NCBI GenBank assembly: GCA_937625935.1
Contig: OW569385.1
Coordinates: forward strand, 1 to 64,000
Direction of reading: 5' to 3'
DNA length: 64,000 nt
DNA from: Tetramitus jugosus
Lineage: Eukaryota > Heterolobosea > Eutetramitea > Acrasida > Vahlkampfiidae
Positions within the stretch are counted from its first letter, which is position 1. Each line of letters begins with the position of its first letter. Position numbers and translations under genes: made by a program. Under the pieces are notes generated by a model. That model searched no databases. It was not told where the DNA came from and saw nothing but the letters and a program-made list of their open reading frames with translations. Positions 63,775 through 64,000 of this stretch are shown here, piece after piece.

Positions 63775-64000
63775 TTACAATGTATCAAACAAACAAAGAG
63801 CCACCTTTGGGAGAGATGGTGTCACAGTGTATTCACCACTCTTCAAGTCCACTCTTGCAATATGAGATGTTGGTGGGGAATCAGTAGAAGAAACAGATGC
63901 ATAATAGATTCCGTTATTCAAGTCAATGTAAGCACCACCATTGACATTCTTTTTGCCAGTAAATGTCACAACAGATCTGGACACTGTTCCCGTGTTTCGG
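63775..64000 (-). CDS. C-terminus of a beta-repeat (propeller-like) protein, cut by the window edge
   Basis: An open minus-strand frame enters from the right edge and ends at 63775, covering about 75 residues. It reads GGAYIDLNNGIYYASVSS then HIARVDLKSGEYTV and a short hydrophobic end. The spacing of GG/D..NG and D..SG turns is typical of propeller-type repeats seen in ectodomains of receptors. The start lies outside the window, so the full product cannot be named. Confidence 0.5.
   Translation of the reverse strand, partial: RNTGTVSRSVVTFTGKKNVNGGAYIDLNNGIYYASVSSTDSPPTSHIARVDLKSGEYTVTPSLPKVALCLFDTL

Overview
The window looks like the left end of a nuclear chromosome from a free-living protist. 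The best guess is a heterolobosean amoeboflagellate related to Naegleria. This rests on the gene families: RCC1-repeat receptor kinases, adhesion-type GPCRs fused to RGS, 25-residue F-box/LRR arrays, and secreted cathepsins with a Cys-rich CxxAxGRACY-type module. Genes are also dense, with few short GT-AG introns and TATA boxes. The species call is an inference; no rRNA is present to settle it.

Layout. Positions 1-832 are a terminal (CCCAAA)n telomere. Positions 833-2680 are a gene-poor subtelomere with one interstitial telomere scar. A second scar at 2681-2701 abuts a roughly 12.3 kb integrated polinton-like/virophage-like DNA virus (about 2702-15000). That element carries a truncated packaging ATPase, a DD35E integrase, a minor capsid (penton-type) protein, a frame-shifted double-jelly-roll major capsid protein, a long fibre, a zinc-finger PD-(D/E)XK protein and an HUH Rep-like protein. 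It also has several small unknown genes, three copies of a ~200 bp repeat, and its own TTTTTGTG + TATATA promoter signature. No protein-primed DNA polymerase is seen.

Positions 15300-18380 are host DNA with one unknown gene and rearranged, decayed fragments of two genes that are intact further right (RCC1 kinase and MHYT). From 18379 on the window is a dense host gene array: a secreted LamG-like protein, an F-box/ankyrin protein, an RCC1-EGF receptor kinase, an MHYT-PAS-RGS fusion, a GAPVD1-like RasGAP-VPS9 protein and RNA polymerase II subunit RPB2. These are followed by a secreted Cys-rich protein, a catalytically degenerate Dicer/RIG-I-type helicase with a dsRBD, and two tandem paralogues carrying a RIG-I-CTD-like zinc domain. 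Last come a GAIN/GPS-GPCR-RGS protein, an F-box/LRR protein, a retroelement inserted just upstream of tRNA-Arg, a divergent G-alpha, a cathepsin-B-like protease, a mitochondrial-type protein and tRNA-Phe.

Two functional themes stand out. One is heterotrimeric G-protein signalling: one G-alpha and two receptors ending in RGS domains, one with a prokaryote-type MHYT sensor. The other is a possible double-stranded-RNA sensing locus at 40961-50289, where the pseudo-helicase/dsRBD protein lies near two stand-alone RIG-I-CTD-like proteins undergoing gene conversion. That pairing and the HUH-Rep-bearing viral element are the best candidates for undescribed biology here.
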